From: Treponema sp.
GTDB lineage: Bacteria; Spirochaetota; Spirochaetia; Treponematales; Treponemataceae
DNA length: 64,000 bases
Reading direction: 5' to 3'
Assembly (NCBI GenBank): GCA_016297415.1
Contig: JAEDGQ010000002.1
Span: forward strand, 1-64,000
Made by a program: the position numbers and the translations under genes. The notes beneath the pieces were generated by a model. The model did no database searches, had not been told where the DNA came from, and saw nothing but the letters and a program-made list of their open reading frames with translations. Positions 35,211-43,822 of the stretch are shown here, piece by piece (the first letter of the stretch is position 1; each line of letters opens with the position of its first letter).

Positions 35211-36980
35211 TTATGCTTTCTGTTTTTTTGTTCTCAGCTCATAGAGAAAACGCTTGATTTTCTGACTTGCAGTTTTCTGAAATTCATTAATCTGCTGCAT
35301 TTTGCTGATATAAGAACTTTTATTTGTCTGACTGTTTACAAAATACTGTATTTCTCCAAGAATTGCTTCTTTCTGATACAGTACATCTTTAATCAGGGTA
35401 TCAGCAGTATCTTTTGCAGCATCTGTAAAATCTCCAAGGGCAGGAAACTTTTCCGGTAACTTTATTTTAAGCCTTTTTTCGATTTCTGCAGTAAGTTTTT
35501 CTTCGTCAAACTGAATAAGGGCAACAAGTCCCTTATCGTCTTCAACTACAAGACTTTCATTTACAACTGGATGCTGATTAATTATAAATTCTATATCTTC
35601 AGGATAAATGTTTTCTCCGTTTGGACCAAGAATCATATTCTTGATACGGCCTTTTAAAATCAGGCGGGGAATTCTTTTTTTTGTTTTAAGAATGCCTAAA
35701 TCACCTGTTTTATAATATCCTGCACCACACTCGTCTGCATCTGTGGTAAAGGAACTGGCATTAATATCCGGTGCATTATAATAACCTTTCATAATGTTAG
35801 GACCTTTTGCCACAACTTCCCCGATTCCCCGGGAATTTTTATTGATGATTTTAAGGTCAACCCCAGGCAGAACAGGTCCGATTGTACCAGGAATTGAATT
35901 TTTTGGTCCACAGGCTGCAAGAAGAGGAGAACATTCTGTAAGGCCATATCCGATTGCATAAGGTATCTTTGCGTCCTTCATAAAACGTTCAACCCTTTCA
36001 TCGATTTTTGAACCACCGATTCCAAGAAATACAAGATGACCGCCAAAAAGTTTCATTAAAACTTTTCCGATTGCTCTGTTTATGATTTTGCGGCAGAAAT
36101 AAAAATGATAGAAAGTACGCAAAATCCACTTGTTTTTAATTTCTGGAAGAACTTTATTTTTATAAATTTTTTCCATGATTAATGGAACGCTGATAATTAT
36201 TGTAGGTTTTACTTTTTCAAAAGCAGGAAGAAGCGCACTTACCACTGGTGGTTTTCCAAGATAATAAACACAGGCTCCATTTAAAATCTGCATTGTAAAT
36301 CCGATTGTAAACTCATAAACATGGCTGATGGGAAGAAAACTAAGACAACGGTCATATTTATTTATACGATGACAATGCTGTCCCTGAATTGCGCACCAGA
36401 CGAGATTTTTATGAGTAAGTTCTACACCTTTTGAACGTCCTGTTGTACCTGAAGTGTAAATAATTGAAGCAGTATCTTCTTCTCCGATTTTTACTTCAGG
36501 AAGCCTGCAGTTAAAGTCTGGTGTAAGACCTGTTTCATTTTTTAAGATTGAAAAGTCTTCCAGGGAAATTATTATAGAAGGAAGTTTTTTTTCGTTTTCA
36601 GGATTATTGATAAGTTTTTTGAAAAGGCGTGTTTCTACAAAAATTGCATCCGGCTTACAATGTTCGAAAATTGAAATTACTTCGACTTCTGAAAAATCAG
36701 GAAGTAAAGGAACTGCTGTCATTCCATGATTAACAATTCCTAAATAAGAAATGCCCCATTGAGGTCTTCCGATTCCCCAGATTGCAACTTTTGAACCTGT
36801 ACCCAATCCAAGACTTGTTAAAAGAGAAGCAACTTCCAGAGATTTAGTTTCCAGTTCTGCGTAGCTGATTTCTTTTCCATCACCAGCCAGAGCCAGAGCC
36901 GGTCTGTTTGCAAACTTTTTTACACTGTTTTTTAAGAGAGCCTTAAATGTAAATTCACCTAAATCCTGAATTGTTTCCAT
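35211..36980 (-). CDS. AMP-binding long-chain acyl-CoA ligase
   Basis: 589-residue adenylate-forming enzyme that activates fatty acids to acyl-CoA or acyl-AMP. Motif A3 is SIIYTSGTTGRSKGVELTHKN near residues 171-191, and YGLTECSPLLA is the A5 region. YYKTGDLGIL and the RLILKGRIKNMI block follow. It belongs to the long FadD-type group. Chain-length preference cannot be read. It lies 85 bases after yicC and just ahead of the CMP-kinase-like gene. Confidence 0.88.
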   Translation of the reverse strand: METIQDLGEFTFKALLKNSVKKFANRPALALAGDGKEISYAELETKSLEVASLLTSLGLGTGSKVAIWGIGRPQWGISYLGIVNHGMTAVPLLPDFSEVEVISIFEHCKPDAIFVETRLFKKLINNPENEKKLPSIIISLEDFSILKNETGLTPDFNCRLPEVKIGEEDTASIIYTSGTTGRSKGVELTHKNLVWCAIQGQHCHRINKYDRCLSFLPISHVYEFTIGFTMQILNGACVYYLGKPPVVSALLPAFEKVKPTIIISVPLIMEKIYKNKVLPEIKNKWILRTFYHFYFCRKIINRAIGKVLMKLFGGHLVFLGIGGSKIDERVERFMKDAKIPYAIGYGLTECSPLLAACGPKNSIPGTIGPVLPGVDLKIINKNSRGIGEVVAKGPNIMKGYYNAPDINASSFTTDADECGAGYYKTGDLGILKTKKRIPRLILKGRIKNMILGPNGENIYPEDIEFIINQHPVVNESLVVEDDKGLVALIQFDEEKLTAEIEKRLKIKLPEKFPALGDFTDAAKDTADTLIKDVLYQKEAILGEIQYFVNSQTNKSSYISKMQQINEFQKTASQKIKRFLYELRTKKQKA

Positions 36981-37065
36981 ATATTTTTTTACCGTTAATA
37001 ATAAAAATATTCTCTCCAGTAAATTAGACTTATTCTAAGCATAAAAGGTTGCAAAAAAACTCTGA

Positions 37066-37935
37066 TTACTCCACATTTTTAGACTGTTCACGGATGTTTT
37101 CAAGGGCATCTTTTGCATTAATAACCATTTCGCCAACTTCTGTGAACTGATTTTTTGAGCCGATTGTATTGATTTCTCTGTTTGCTTCCTGACAGATAAA
37201 ATCAATTCTTTTTCCCGGAACAGGATTTTCTTCAAATTCTCTGCGCATGGCAGAAAGATGACTGTGAAGACGAATAATTTCTTCGTTAATTGTATATTTT
37301 ACCATCATGGCTGCAACTTCTGTCATAATTCTATTCTGGTCTACATTGTCGCCAAGAAGTTCTGTAAAACGTGTTGTAATCTGTTCCTTAAATTTTTCTT
37401 CCATTTTTGGCTGCCATTCCTTAAAGAACGCAGCACATTTATCCAGTACATCAAGTTTTGCAAGAAGGTCTTTTTTAAGATTCTCACCTTCTCTGGATCT
37501 GTCTTTTATATACTGTTCAAATACTTCGTCAAATACACCCTGAATTTTGATCCAATATGACTGGGCATCATATTCATGTGTAATTGTTAAAACTCCATCC
37601 TGATTAATAATAAGGCTAAGAGGAATGTCTTCTGATTTACAGCCCAGGGCTTCATTAATTTTTGAAATTGCGTCCCTGTACATAATGGCAGCCTGAGGAT
37701 CTGCACTTACCTTAGCTGTTGAATTCATGTCTTTAACACGAATTGTTACATCAACCTTACCGCGGATAATCTTTTCAGAAATTATTTTTCGAATTTTTGA
37801 TTCAAGAGGATTTAAAAATGAAGGAATATTAACATTCAAATCGAGAAAACGATTATTTACTGATTTGATTTCTACACTAATCTGAGTATTTTCTACAATG
37901 GCTTCTTTGTAGCCGTAACCTGTCATGCTGTTCAT
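37066..37935 (-). CDS. yicC: YicC-family endoribonuclease
   Basis: 289-residue protein beginning MNSMTGYG, the invariant family start. The C-terminal domain contains VEIKSVNNRFLDLNVNIP (N-terminal half) and RLHSHLSAMRREFEENPVPGKRIDFICQEANREINTIGSK. Homologues act as endoribonucleases linked to RNA turnover. It starts nine bases after murC on the same strand. Confidence 0.92.
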   Translation of the reverse strand: MNSMTGYGYKEAIVENTQISVEIKSVNNRFLDLNVNIPSFLNPLESKIRKIISEKIIRGKVDVTIRVKDMNSTAKVSADPQAAIMYRDAISKINEALGCKSEDIPLSLIINQDGVLTITHEYDAQSYWIKIQGVFDEVFEQYIKDRSREGENLKKDLLAKLDVLDKCAAFFKEWQPKMEEKFKEQITTRFTELLGDNVDQNRIMTEVAAMMVKYTINEEIIRLHSHLSAMRREFEENPVPGKRIDFICQEANREINTIGSKNQFTEVGEMVINAKDALENIREQSKNVE

Positions 37936-37944
37936 ATTTGTTTC

Positions 37945-39441
37945 CTATTTTGAAAGTCTGTCAATAATTTTCTTTCCAACTTTCCAGTTATCACCGGCTC
38001 CCATTGTTACAAAAATGTAGCCGTCAGGATATTTTTCTCCGGAAGGTTCTTTAAGCATATCAAAACCCTTTTCTGCAGCTTCATCAAATTCACCGGCATA
38101 GATTACATCACTGTGATATTTTTTTGCATGATCTGCAAGAATCTGGCCTGTAACTGTTGCTGCACTGGCATCTTCACGGGCGCTGCCATAAATTTTATTT
38201 ATGATAACTTTGTCGGCTGAATCAAAACTTGAAGCAAATTCTTCAAGAAGCGCTGCAGTTCTTGTATATGTGTGACTCATAAAATCCACAATGATTTTGT
38301 GATTTTTGTAGAATTCACGGAAACCGGTCAGGGTTGTTTTAATGGCTGTAGGATGATGTCCGTAATCATCAATAAAAATCACATCCTGACCTAAAGGAGT
38401 TTTACAGTGCCCTGTGATTTCGCTGCGTCGTTTTCCACCTGCAAAATTAAGTAACCCCTGTTTAATTTTCTGAGTATAATCTGCAGGATTTTTTCCATCT
38501 GCAATCAAAATCTGACAGTTTAAAGCCACAGCAGCTGCTGCGTTACGGACATTATGAAGTCCAGGAACACAAACAGCACATTCCCCCAGTCCTGCAAGTG
38601 TAAAATACTGTTTTCCAGCTTCTACCCTGCCAAAAGTGATTTTAAAATCTCCGTCAGCTTCAGTTCCATAAGGAATCATTACAATGTCTGGACGCTGTGA
38701 AGAAGCGATTTTTGCTGTTTCTACTGCCCCTTCATCATCTGCACAATAAATAAGTTTTCCGTTCTGTGGCAGTTTGCAGATATAATCAACAAATGCCTGC
38801 CGAATATCTTCATAAGTTGGATAATAATCCTGATGATCACTTTCTACAGAAGTAAGAATAATATTCTGAGGATGGAAAGCCATAAAGTGACGCTGGTATT
38901 CACAGGTTTCTGCAACAAAATAAGGTTTTTTACCGTTTTTAAGTCCGGCAATAAGAGGACTTGTACAGGTGCAGCCATTGAAACTTGAAATTATGGAACC
39001 GGCCAGTGTTTGTCCCGGAAGATCAAGTTCTTTAAGAATTGTGCCTGTAAGACCTGTTGTTGAAGTTTTTCCGTGAACACCACAAATTCCAGAACTGTAT
39101 GCTGTTGCAGAATATGCACCAAGAGCCTCGGTATAAAGCATCATGGGAACACCTTTTTTTACGGCAGCTGAAAGGTCAGGATTTTTTTCAGGACTATAGG
39201 CTGAAGAATAAACTACAAGCTGAATGTCATCTGTAATATTTTTTTCATCAAAAGGAAGTGCCTTAAGTCCAAGCTTGTCCAGGACTTCATCTGTATAAAA
39301 CCGTTCACTTACATCTGAACCGGTAATAACAGCACCTCGTGCATTAAAAATTTCTACCAGGGCTACCATACCGGTGCCTTTAATACCTACAAAATGAACA
39401 TGAAGATTTTTTAATTCTGCAGGAAGTAATTTTGATTCCAT
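37945..39441 (-). CDS. murC: UDP-N-acetylmuramate--L-alanine ligase
   Basis: First amino-acid-adding enzyme of peptidoglycan precursor synthesis. HFVGIKGTGMVALVEIF is the N-terminal UDP-binding block. GVHGKTSTTGLTG (about residues 120-132) binds ATP. ESDHQDYYPTYEDIRQAF and DDYGHHPTAI are MurC-type motifs. Length 498. The Mpl recycling ligase is a related alternative, but the DYGHHP form favours MurC. It heads the minus-strand series murC-yicC-ligase-kinase. Confidence 0.88.
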   Translation of the reverse strand: MESKLLPAELKNLHVHFVGIKGTGMVALVEIFNARGAVITGSDVSERFYTDEVLDKLGLKALPFDEKNITDDIQLVVYSSAYSPEKNPDLSAAVKKGVPMMLYTEALGAYSATAYSSGICGVHGKTSTTGLTGTILKELDLPGQTLAGSIISSFNGCTCTSPLIAGLKNGKKPYFVAETCEYQRHFMAFHPQNIILTSVESDHQDYYPTYEDIRQAFVDYICKLPQNGKLIYCADDEGAVETAKIASSQRPDIVMIPYGTEADGDFKITFGRVEAGKQYFTLAGLGECAVCVPGLHNVRNAAAAVALNCQILIADGKNPADYTQKIKQGLLNFAGGKRRSEITGHCKTPLGQDVIFIDDYGHHPTAIKTTLTGFREFYKNHKIIVDFMSHTYTRTAALLEEFASSFDSADKVIINKIYGSAREDASAATVTGQILADHAKKYHSDVIYAGEFDEAAEKGFDMLKEPSGEKYPDGYIFVTMGAGDNWKVGKKIIDRLSK

Positions 39442-39566
39442 TATTCAATTATCCCAATTAGCTTTTATTTTACTTAAAAAAAGCCCTTTTTTCAACAAAT
39501 ATGATTATTTCCATATAAAACAACCTGTCAAAGACCAATATTTATGATAATATGTTAAGGATATAG

Positions 39567-39738
39567 AGGAGGCGTGCCTCCTTGCACTGCCGCTAACGCA
39601 GTGTTTCATTAAGGAGGCGTGATAAAAATTACATCCTTGTAATTTTTATCACTGCAGAATGCTGCTACGTTGTATCATCATTCTGCAAATACAGTGCTTC
39701 CTTGCACTGCCGCTAACGCGGTGTTTCATAAGGAGGAA
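39567..39738 (+). promoter_or_regulatory. Structured leader with duplicated hairpin/RBS module
   Basis: The 300-base gap between murC and the hydrogenase gene holds four hairpins in a row. A module containing CCTTGCACTGCCGCTAACGC, then GTGTTTCAT and TAAGGAGG, occurs twice (39578-39617 and 39699-39736). Between them are a perfect 14-bp hairpin (39619-39632 with 39639-39652) and a 9-bp one (39653-39661 with 39679-39687). The second module supplies the ribosome-binding site of the hydrogenase gene. The first 120 bases of the gap are plain AT-rich sequence. Confidence 0.6.
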
Positions 39739-39740
39739 AA

Positions 39741-41282
39741 ATGCTTAATACAAATAACAACGCTGCAATGATTAAAAAAGAAGTTCTTGTTGAAATTCTT
39801 AAACTTCAACTTTCAGGAGCACTTCTTGATGAAAAAAGCATAACAGAAATAGATTCATTACCAGACAGATTTGCAAAAGATGACCATACTCCTTTCATGG
39901 GTTCCATTGAAAAAAACCGGGAGATTTTCAGTAACCGTATTCTTGCTTATCTTGGACACTCTGTAGAAGACTACGACGGTTCAAAAAAACTTTCACAATA
40001 TGTAAAAGAAGCTTACGAAAGAGAAAAACCAACCTGGCCAATGCTTACAATGATTCAGTCAGCCTGCAATGCCTGTGTTAAACCTCATTATTTTCCAACC
40101 GATGCCTGTCAGGCCTGTCTGGCTCGTCCCTGCAAAGTAAACTGTCCTAAACAGGCAATTGAAGTAACAGACAGAGCCAGAATTGATCCTGCAAAATGTA
40201 TTAACTGTGGTCTTTGTGCTCAGAACTGTCCTTACCACGCAATTATTAAAACTGTAGTTCCTTGTGAAGAAGCCTGTCCTGTAGGTGCAATCAGCAAAGG
40301 AAATGACGGTAAAGAATCAATTGATTTTGAAAAATGTATTTTCTGCGGAAAATGTATGTCTAACTGTCCTTTCAGTGCCATGATGGGTAAATCTCAGATT
40401 TTTGATGTTGTTAAACACATTATGGCAGGAAAAAGTGTTGTTGCCATGTATGCCCCTGCAATCGGAGCTCAGTTTAAGGGAACAAAACCCGGGCAGCTTG
40501 AAGCCTCCCTTGAAAAGGCCGGATTTAACCGTGTTTGGGAAGTTGCTATCGGAGCAGACATTACAGCAGACAAAGAAGCTGAAGAATTTGAAGAACGCAT
40601 GAAGCGTGGCGACAAAATGATGACAACAAGCTGTTGTCCGGCTTATGTCAGAGCTGTAAACATTCATGTTCCAGAACTCAGTCCATGTATTTCTGAAACA
40701 AAATCACCAATGATTTATACAGCAAAACTTGCAAAAGAAGCAGATCCTGACTGTATCACAGTATTTATCGGACCTTGTCTTGCAAAACGCAGGGAAGCTT
40801 TTGATTCAGATTTAGTTGATTATGTTCTTTCCGTTGATGAAGTAAATGCACTTTTTGAAGCCAAAGAAATTGACGTAACAAAAGCACCTGTTGATATGGC
40901 AAAAATTACAAAATACATTCCTACTGTCAGCGGCCGTAACTTTGCAAAGACAGGAGGTGTTGCAGAAAGTGTACGTCTTCGTCTTAAGGATAAATCTATT
41001 TTACGTCCTGCTGTAATTAACGGTCTTGATAAAAACGGTATGAAACAGCTTGCTGCTTACGGACAGATGAATGCAGGAACTATTCCTGTAAACAGCGATA
41101 CTCCAAACCTTATTGAAGTTATGGCTTGTGAAGGCGGATGTATTGCCGGACCATCTGTAATCACTAATCCAAAACTTGGTGGCGGACTTCTGACTATGTA
41201 TGCAAATGCCGGTTCCAAGCCGGATGAAATGGGAATTCCTGCAAAGTGCAATATGTCAGATATTTTGGAATCTGAAAAATAA
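39741..41282 (+). CDS. [FeFe]-hydrogenase-like iron-sulfur protein
   Basis: 513-residue protein. An N-terminal helical region of about 110 residues precedes CX2C-rich ferredoxin-type sites (about 115-215; CINCGLCAQNCP and CIFCGKCMSNCP), followed by the H-cluster domain. The three active-site motifs are TSCCPAYV (L1, about residue 295), GPCLAKRREAF (L2) and EVMACEGGC (L3), so all cluster cysteines and the proton-relay Cys of L1 are present. L2 has Gly where catalytic enzymes have Met (MPC). It could be a monomeric or a sensory-type hydrogenase. No hydE, hydF or hydG maturase is in the window. Confidence 0.85.
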   Translation: MLNTNNNAAMIKKEVLVEILKLQLSGALLDEKSITEIDSLPDRFAKDDHTPFMGSIEKNREIFSNRILAYLGHSVEDYDGSKKLSQYVKEAYEREKPTWPMLTMIQSACNACVKPHYFPTDACQACLARPCKVNCPKQAIEVTDRARIDPAKCINCGLCAQNCPYHAIIKTVVPCEEACPVGAISKGNDGKESIDFEKCIFCGKCMSNCPFSAMMGKSQIFDVVKHIMAGKSVVAMYAPAIGAQFKGTKPGQLEASLEKAGFNRVWEVAIGADITADKEAEEFEERMKRGDKMMTTSCCPAYVRAVNIHVPELSPCISETKSPMIYTAKLAKEADPDCITVFIGPCLAKRREAFDSDLVDYVLSVDEVNALFEAKEIDVTKAPVDMAKITKYIPTVSGRNFAKTGGVAESVRLRLKDKSILRPAVINGLDKNGMKQLAAYGQMNAGTIPVNSDTPNLIEVMACEGGCIAGPSVITNPKLGGGLLTMYANAGSKPDEMGIPAKCNMSDILESEK

Positions 41283-41288
41283 ATATCA

Positions 41289-41400
41289 GGGGATGTCCAA
41301 AAAGTTCAACTTGCGGTGGTTGAGCCCTTCGACAGGCTCAGGAACCACCTGTCGAAACCACCATATTTAGTGCAATGGTCATTACTTATTGGACAGCCCC
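41289..41400. mobile_element. MITE-like element B, left copy
   Basis: 112 bases bounded by GGGGATGTCCAA (41289-41300) and TTGGACAGCCCC (41389-41400), inverted with one mismatch. The inside forms an interrupted hairpin (GGTGGTT-GAGCC with GGCTCAGGAACCACC). It begins seven bases after the hydrogenase stop. No protein is encoded. Its first 37 bases recur exactly, inverted, at 43768-43804. Confidence 0.7.
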
Positions 41401-41446
41401 TTTTTTTAATTTACTTCTTTTTTAATTTACTTAATGGAATATAAAA

Positions 41447-42382
41447 ATGCGCTCACTAAAAAAACTTTTATACATTTCTTTTCTATTTCTCTGTACCGGA
41501 TTTTCTAATTCACTTTTTGCACAGAAAATCGGTGTTCTTACAGGTCCTTCAGGAATTCCCTGCAGTTACCTTATGGAAAATAAAAGTGAGCTTCAGTTCG
41601 AAGTATTTTCTTCAGCACAGCAGCTTCTTCCCAAACTTTTAAAAGGTGAAATTGATGCCGGTTTTCTACCCCCAAATGTTGCTGCAAAAGCCTACAACAA
41701 TTCCTCTGCCCTTGTTTGTCTTGCAATAACAGGAAACGGAAATATATACTTTATTTCAAAAAATCCGGAAATTAAATTACTTCAGGATCTTAAGGGTAAA
41801 AAAGTTGCCTGTGCAGGTATGGGTGCAACACCGGAATATGTAACAAGATATCTGCTTAATGCACTTAATGTAAAAGATGTAGAACTTGATTTTTCAACTC
41901 CAAATCCTCAGATTGCAGCTATGGTATCTGAAGGAAAATTTGAATGTGCCATTGTTCCTGAGCCTTTTGCTACTGTTGCAGCTTCAAAAGACAGTTCAAT
42001 AAAGATAGTTGAAAACCTCAGCTCTGTTTACGAAAAACTTTCACCTGCCGGCACAGGCAGTTTTCCTATGACTTTATTTGTTGCAAACAAAAAATATGCA
42101 GACAGCCACAAAAGTGAATTAAAAAAACTTGCTGCAGAAGTAAAAAAAGCCGGTGAATGGACCGTTAAAAATCCTGAAAAAGCAGGCAAACTGGCAGAGA
42201 AACACAACCTTGGTCTAAAGGCTACGGTTGCAGAAAAAGCAATTCCTAACTGCAATTTTACATTTGTTCCTGCAAATTCTAAAAAATGCCGGGAGCGGAT
42301 TGAAACACTTCTTTCAATTTTTATGGAATTTGATCCTAAATCTACAGGCGGAAAACTTCCTGATCAGGACTTTTACAGATAG
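41447..42382 (+). CDS. ABC transporter substrate-binding protein (NMT1/SsuA type)
   Basis: Periplasmic binding protein of 311 residues with a signal peptide (ends NSLFA|QK). The fold is the NitT/TauT/ThiY type: IGVLTGPSGIPCSYL, GEIDAGFLPPNVAAKAY, LQDLKGKKVACAGMGATPEYVTRYLL. The ligand could be a sulfonate, thiamine precursor, nitrate-like or other small organic compound; the sequence does not decide. It starts the three-gene importer lying between the inverted repeats. Its stop overlaps the permease start by one base. Confidence 0.85.
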   Translation: MRSLKKLLYISFLFLCTGFSNSLFAQKIGVLTGPSGIPCSYLMENKSELQFEVFSSAQQLLPKLLKGEIDAGFLPPNVAAKAYNNSSALVCLAITGNGNIYFISKNPEIKLLQDLKGKKVACAGMGATPEYVTRYLLNALNVKDVELDFSTPNPQIAAMVSEGKFECAIVPEPFATVAASKDSSIKIVENLSSVYEKLSPAGTGSFPMTLFVANKKYADSHKSELKKLAAEVKKAGEWTVKNPEKAGKLAEKHNLGLKATVAEKAIPNCNFTFVPANSKKCRERIETLLSIFMEFDPKSTGGKLPDQDFYR

Positions 42383-43125
42383 TGAAAAAACTTCCCTACC
42401 TGCTTTCAATAATAACTTTTCTCTTTATCTGGCAGCTTGCAGCCTTATATGTAGATTCGTCCCTAATAATCTGCAGCCCCGTTGAAGTTGTTTCTACACT
42501 GTTTAATCTTGTTCAGACAAAAGAATTCTGGCTGAACATTTTATTTACTTTTGTTCGTGTAATGGCTGGATTTTCAATTACTTTAATAACAGGCACAATT
42601 CTTGGCTTTGTCAGGGGAAAATCTTTTTTTTGGGACAGATTTCTGGATTTTCCATTTTCCCTCCTAAAAACAACTCCGGTTGCAGCCCTTATCCTTATAC
42701 TGATTTTCGCTTTTAATTCAAATTTAATTCCAGTCATTTCTTCTGTTTTAATGTGTCTTCCTGTAATGAGTGAATGCGTTAAAAACGGAATTATATGGGA
42801 CAAAGATAACTTAAACCAGAAAAAACTTTACGAAATGGCAGAAATTTTCCGATTTTCAAAAATTCAAAAGTTTGTTCACATTTTTTTTCCTGCTTTCAGA
42901 AGTTTTTTTAATGCAGGAATCTGTTCAACTTTCGGCATGTGCTGGAAAGTCGTAGCTGCAGGAGAAATATTAACTGTTCCCCGTTTTGCGGCAGGTACCT
43001 TTTTATATAAAAATCAGGTAAATCTTGAAACTTCTTCTGTATTTGCCATGACAATTGTACTTGTTGTTTTAAGCAGCATTTTTGAAGGTTTATTAAAATG
43101 GTTATTAAAGACATCTCAAAAATAG
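42382..43125 (+). CDS. ABC transporter permease (SsuC/TauC type)
   Basis: 247-residue membrane protein with about six hydrophobic segments, the channel of the importer. A GTG start overlaps the binding-protein stop. The cytoplasmic coupling region YEMAEIFRFSKIQKFVHIFFPAFRSFFNAGICSTFGMCWKVVAAGE matches the EAA-type loop of SsuC/TauC permeases. The ATPase gene begins 28 bases before its end. Confidence 0.85.
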   Translation: MKKLPYLLSIITFLFIWQLAALYVDSSLIICSPVEVVSTLFNLVQTKEFWLNILFTFVRVMAGFSITLITGTILGFVRGKSFFWDRFLDFPFSLLKTTPVAALILILIFAFNSNLIPVISSVLMCLPVMSECVKNGIIWDKDNLNQKKLYEMAEIFRFSKIQKFVHIFFPAFRSFFNAGICSTFGMCWKVVAAGEILTVPRFAAGTFLYKNQVNLETSSVFAMTIVLVVLSSIFEGLLKWLLKTSQK

Positions 43126-43715
43126 AAAAAAATCATTCTGATGGAATAAAAATAAAAAATCTCACTCTTAAAATTGAAAATAAAACTGTTTTTTCAGATT
43201 TTTCAATAAACTTTAAGGCAAAAAAAATTACAGGTATAATCGCACCAAGCGGCTGGGGAAAAACAACACTTTTAAACTGGATTTCCAAAAATTTCAAAAA
43301 TGTAAGTTACGCCTTTCAGGACTTAAGGCTTCTGGAAAATGAAACAGTTTTAAATAACATTACAATTCCCTTAAATGCAGAAAATATTAAAATTAACAAA
43401 AACTCAGTTGAATCTTTACCGGACTGTGTAAGTCAATGTCTTACAAAACTTGAACTTTTAGACATTGCATCAAAAAAAGCAGCAGCTTTATCAGGTGGAG
43501 AAAGACAACGGGTAAGTCTTGCCCGGGCACTGGTTTTTAATTCAGACATTCTTCTTCTGGATGAACCATTTCAGAATCTTGATTACAGCCTTAAGATAAA
43601 CATAATGAATTACATAAAACAATTGCAGCAACAGTTTCCAAGAACTGTCCTTTTCGTAACACACCATAAAGCAGAAGCAGACTATCTTTGCGATGAAATT
43701 ATTACTTTTGAATAA
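43098..43715 (+). CDS. ABC transporter ATP-binding protein
   Basis: 205-residue ATPase, slightly shorter than usual. Walker A APSGWGKTTLL near residue 50, Q-loop region SYAFQDLRLLENETV, signature LSGGERQRVSLARAL, Walker B ILLLDEPFQNLD and switch histidine FVTHHKAEADYL are all intact, so it should be active. It overlaps the permease gene, so all three are translationally linked. AT-rich codon choice resembles the neighbours. Confidence 0.88.
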   Translation: MVIKDISKIEKNHSDGIKIKNLTLKIENKTVFSDFSINFKAKKITGIIAPSGWGKTTLLNWISKNFKNVSYAFQDLRLLENETVLNNITIPLNAENIKINKNSVESLPDCVSQCLTKLELLDIASKKAAALSGGERQRVSLARALVFNSDILLLDEPFQNLDYSLKINIMNYIKQLQQQFPRTVLFVTHHKAEADYLCDEIITFE

Positions 43716-43743
43716 AAAAATTACAAACTCAACATCATCTGCT

Positions 43744-43804
43744 CACTAAATATGGTGGTTTCGACAAGCTCAACCACCGCAAGTTGAACTTTTTGGACAT
43801 CCCC
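43744..43804. mobile_element. Element B, right inverted copy (partial)
   Basis: On the minus strand this reads GGGGATGTCC... for 37 bases identical to 41289-41325. A 23-base gap relative to the left copy follows, then 22 more matching bases (GTCGAAACCACC...). The second terminal repeat of the left copy is missing. It ends 19 bases before the flgJ stop and lies just outside the ATPase gene. Confidence 0.7.
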
Positions 43805-43822
43805 TTTCTATCTGGTTTGAAT

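Noticed and set aside
39567..39738. CRISPR-like repeats before the hydrogenase gene
   Set aside because: Only two copies of the module, with self-complementary sequence between and no cas genes. A repeat insertion or leader fits better.
41447..43715. Importer genes as a transposition module
   Set aside because: All three proteins have normal ABC transporter motifs; none resembles a transposase or helper ATPase.
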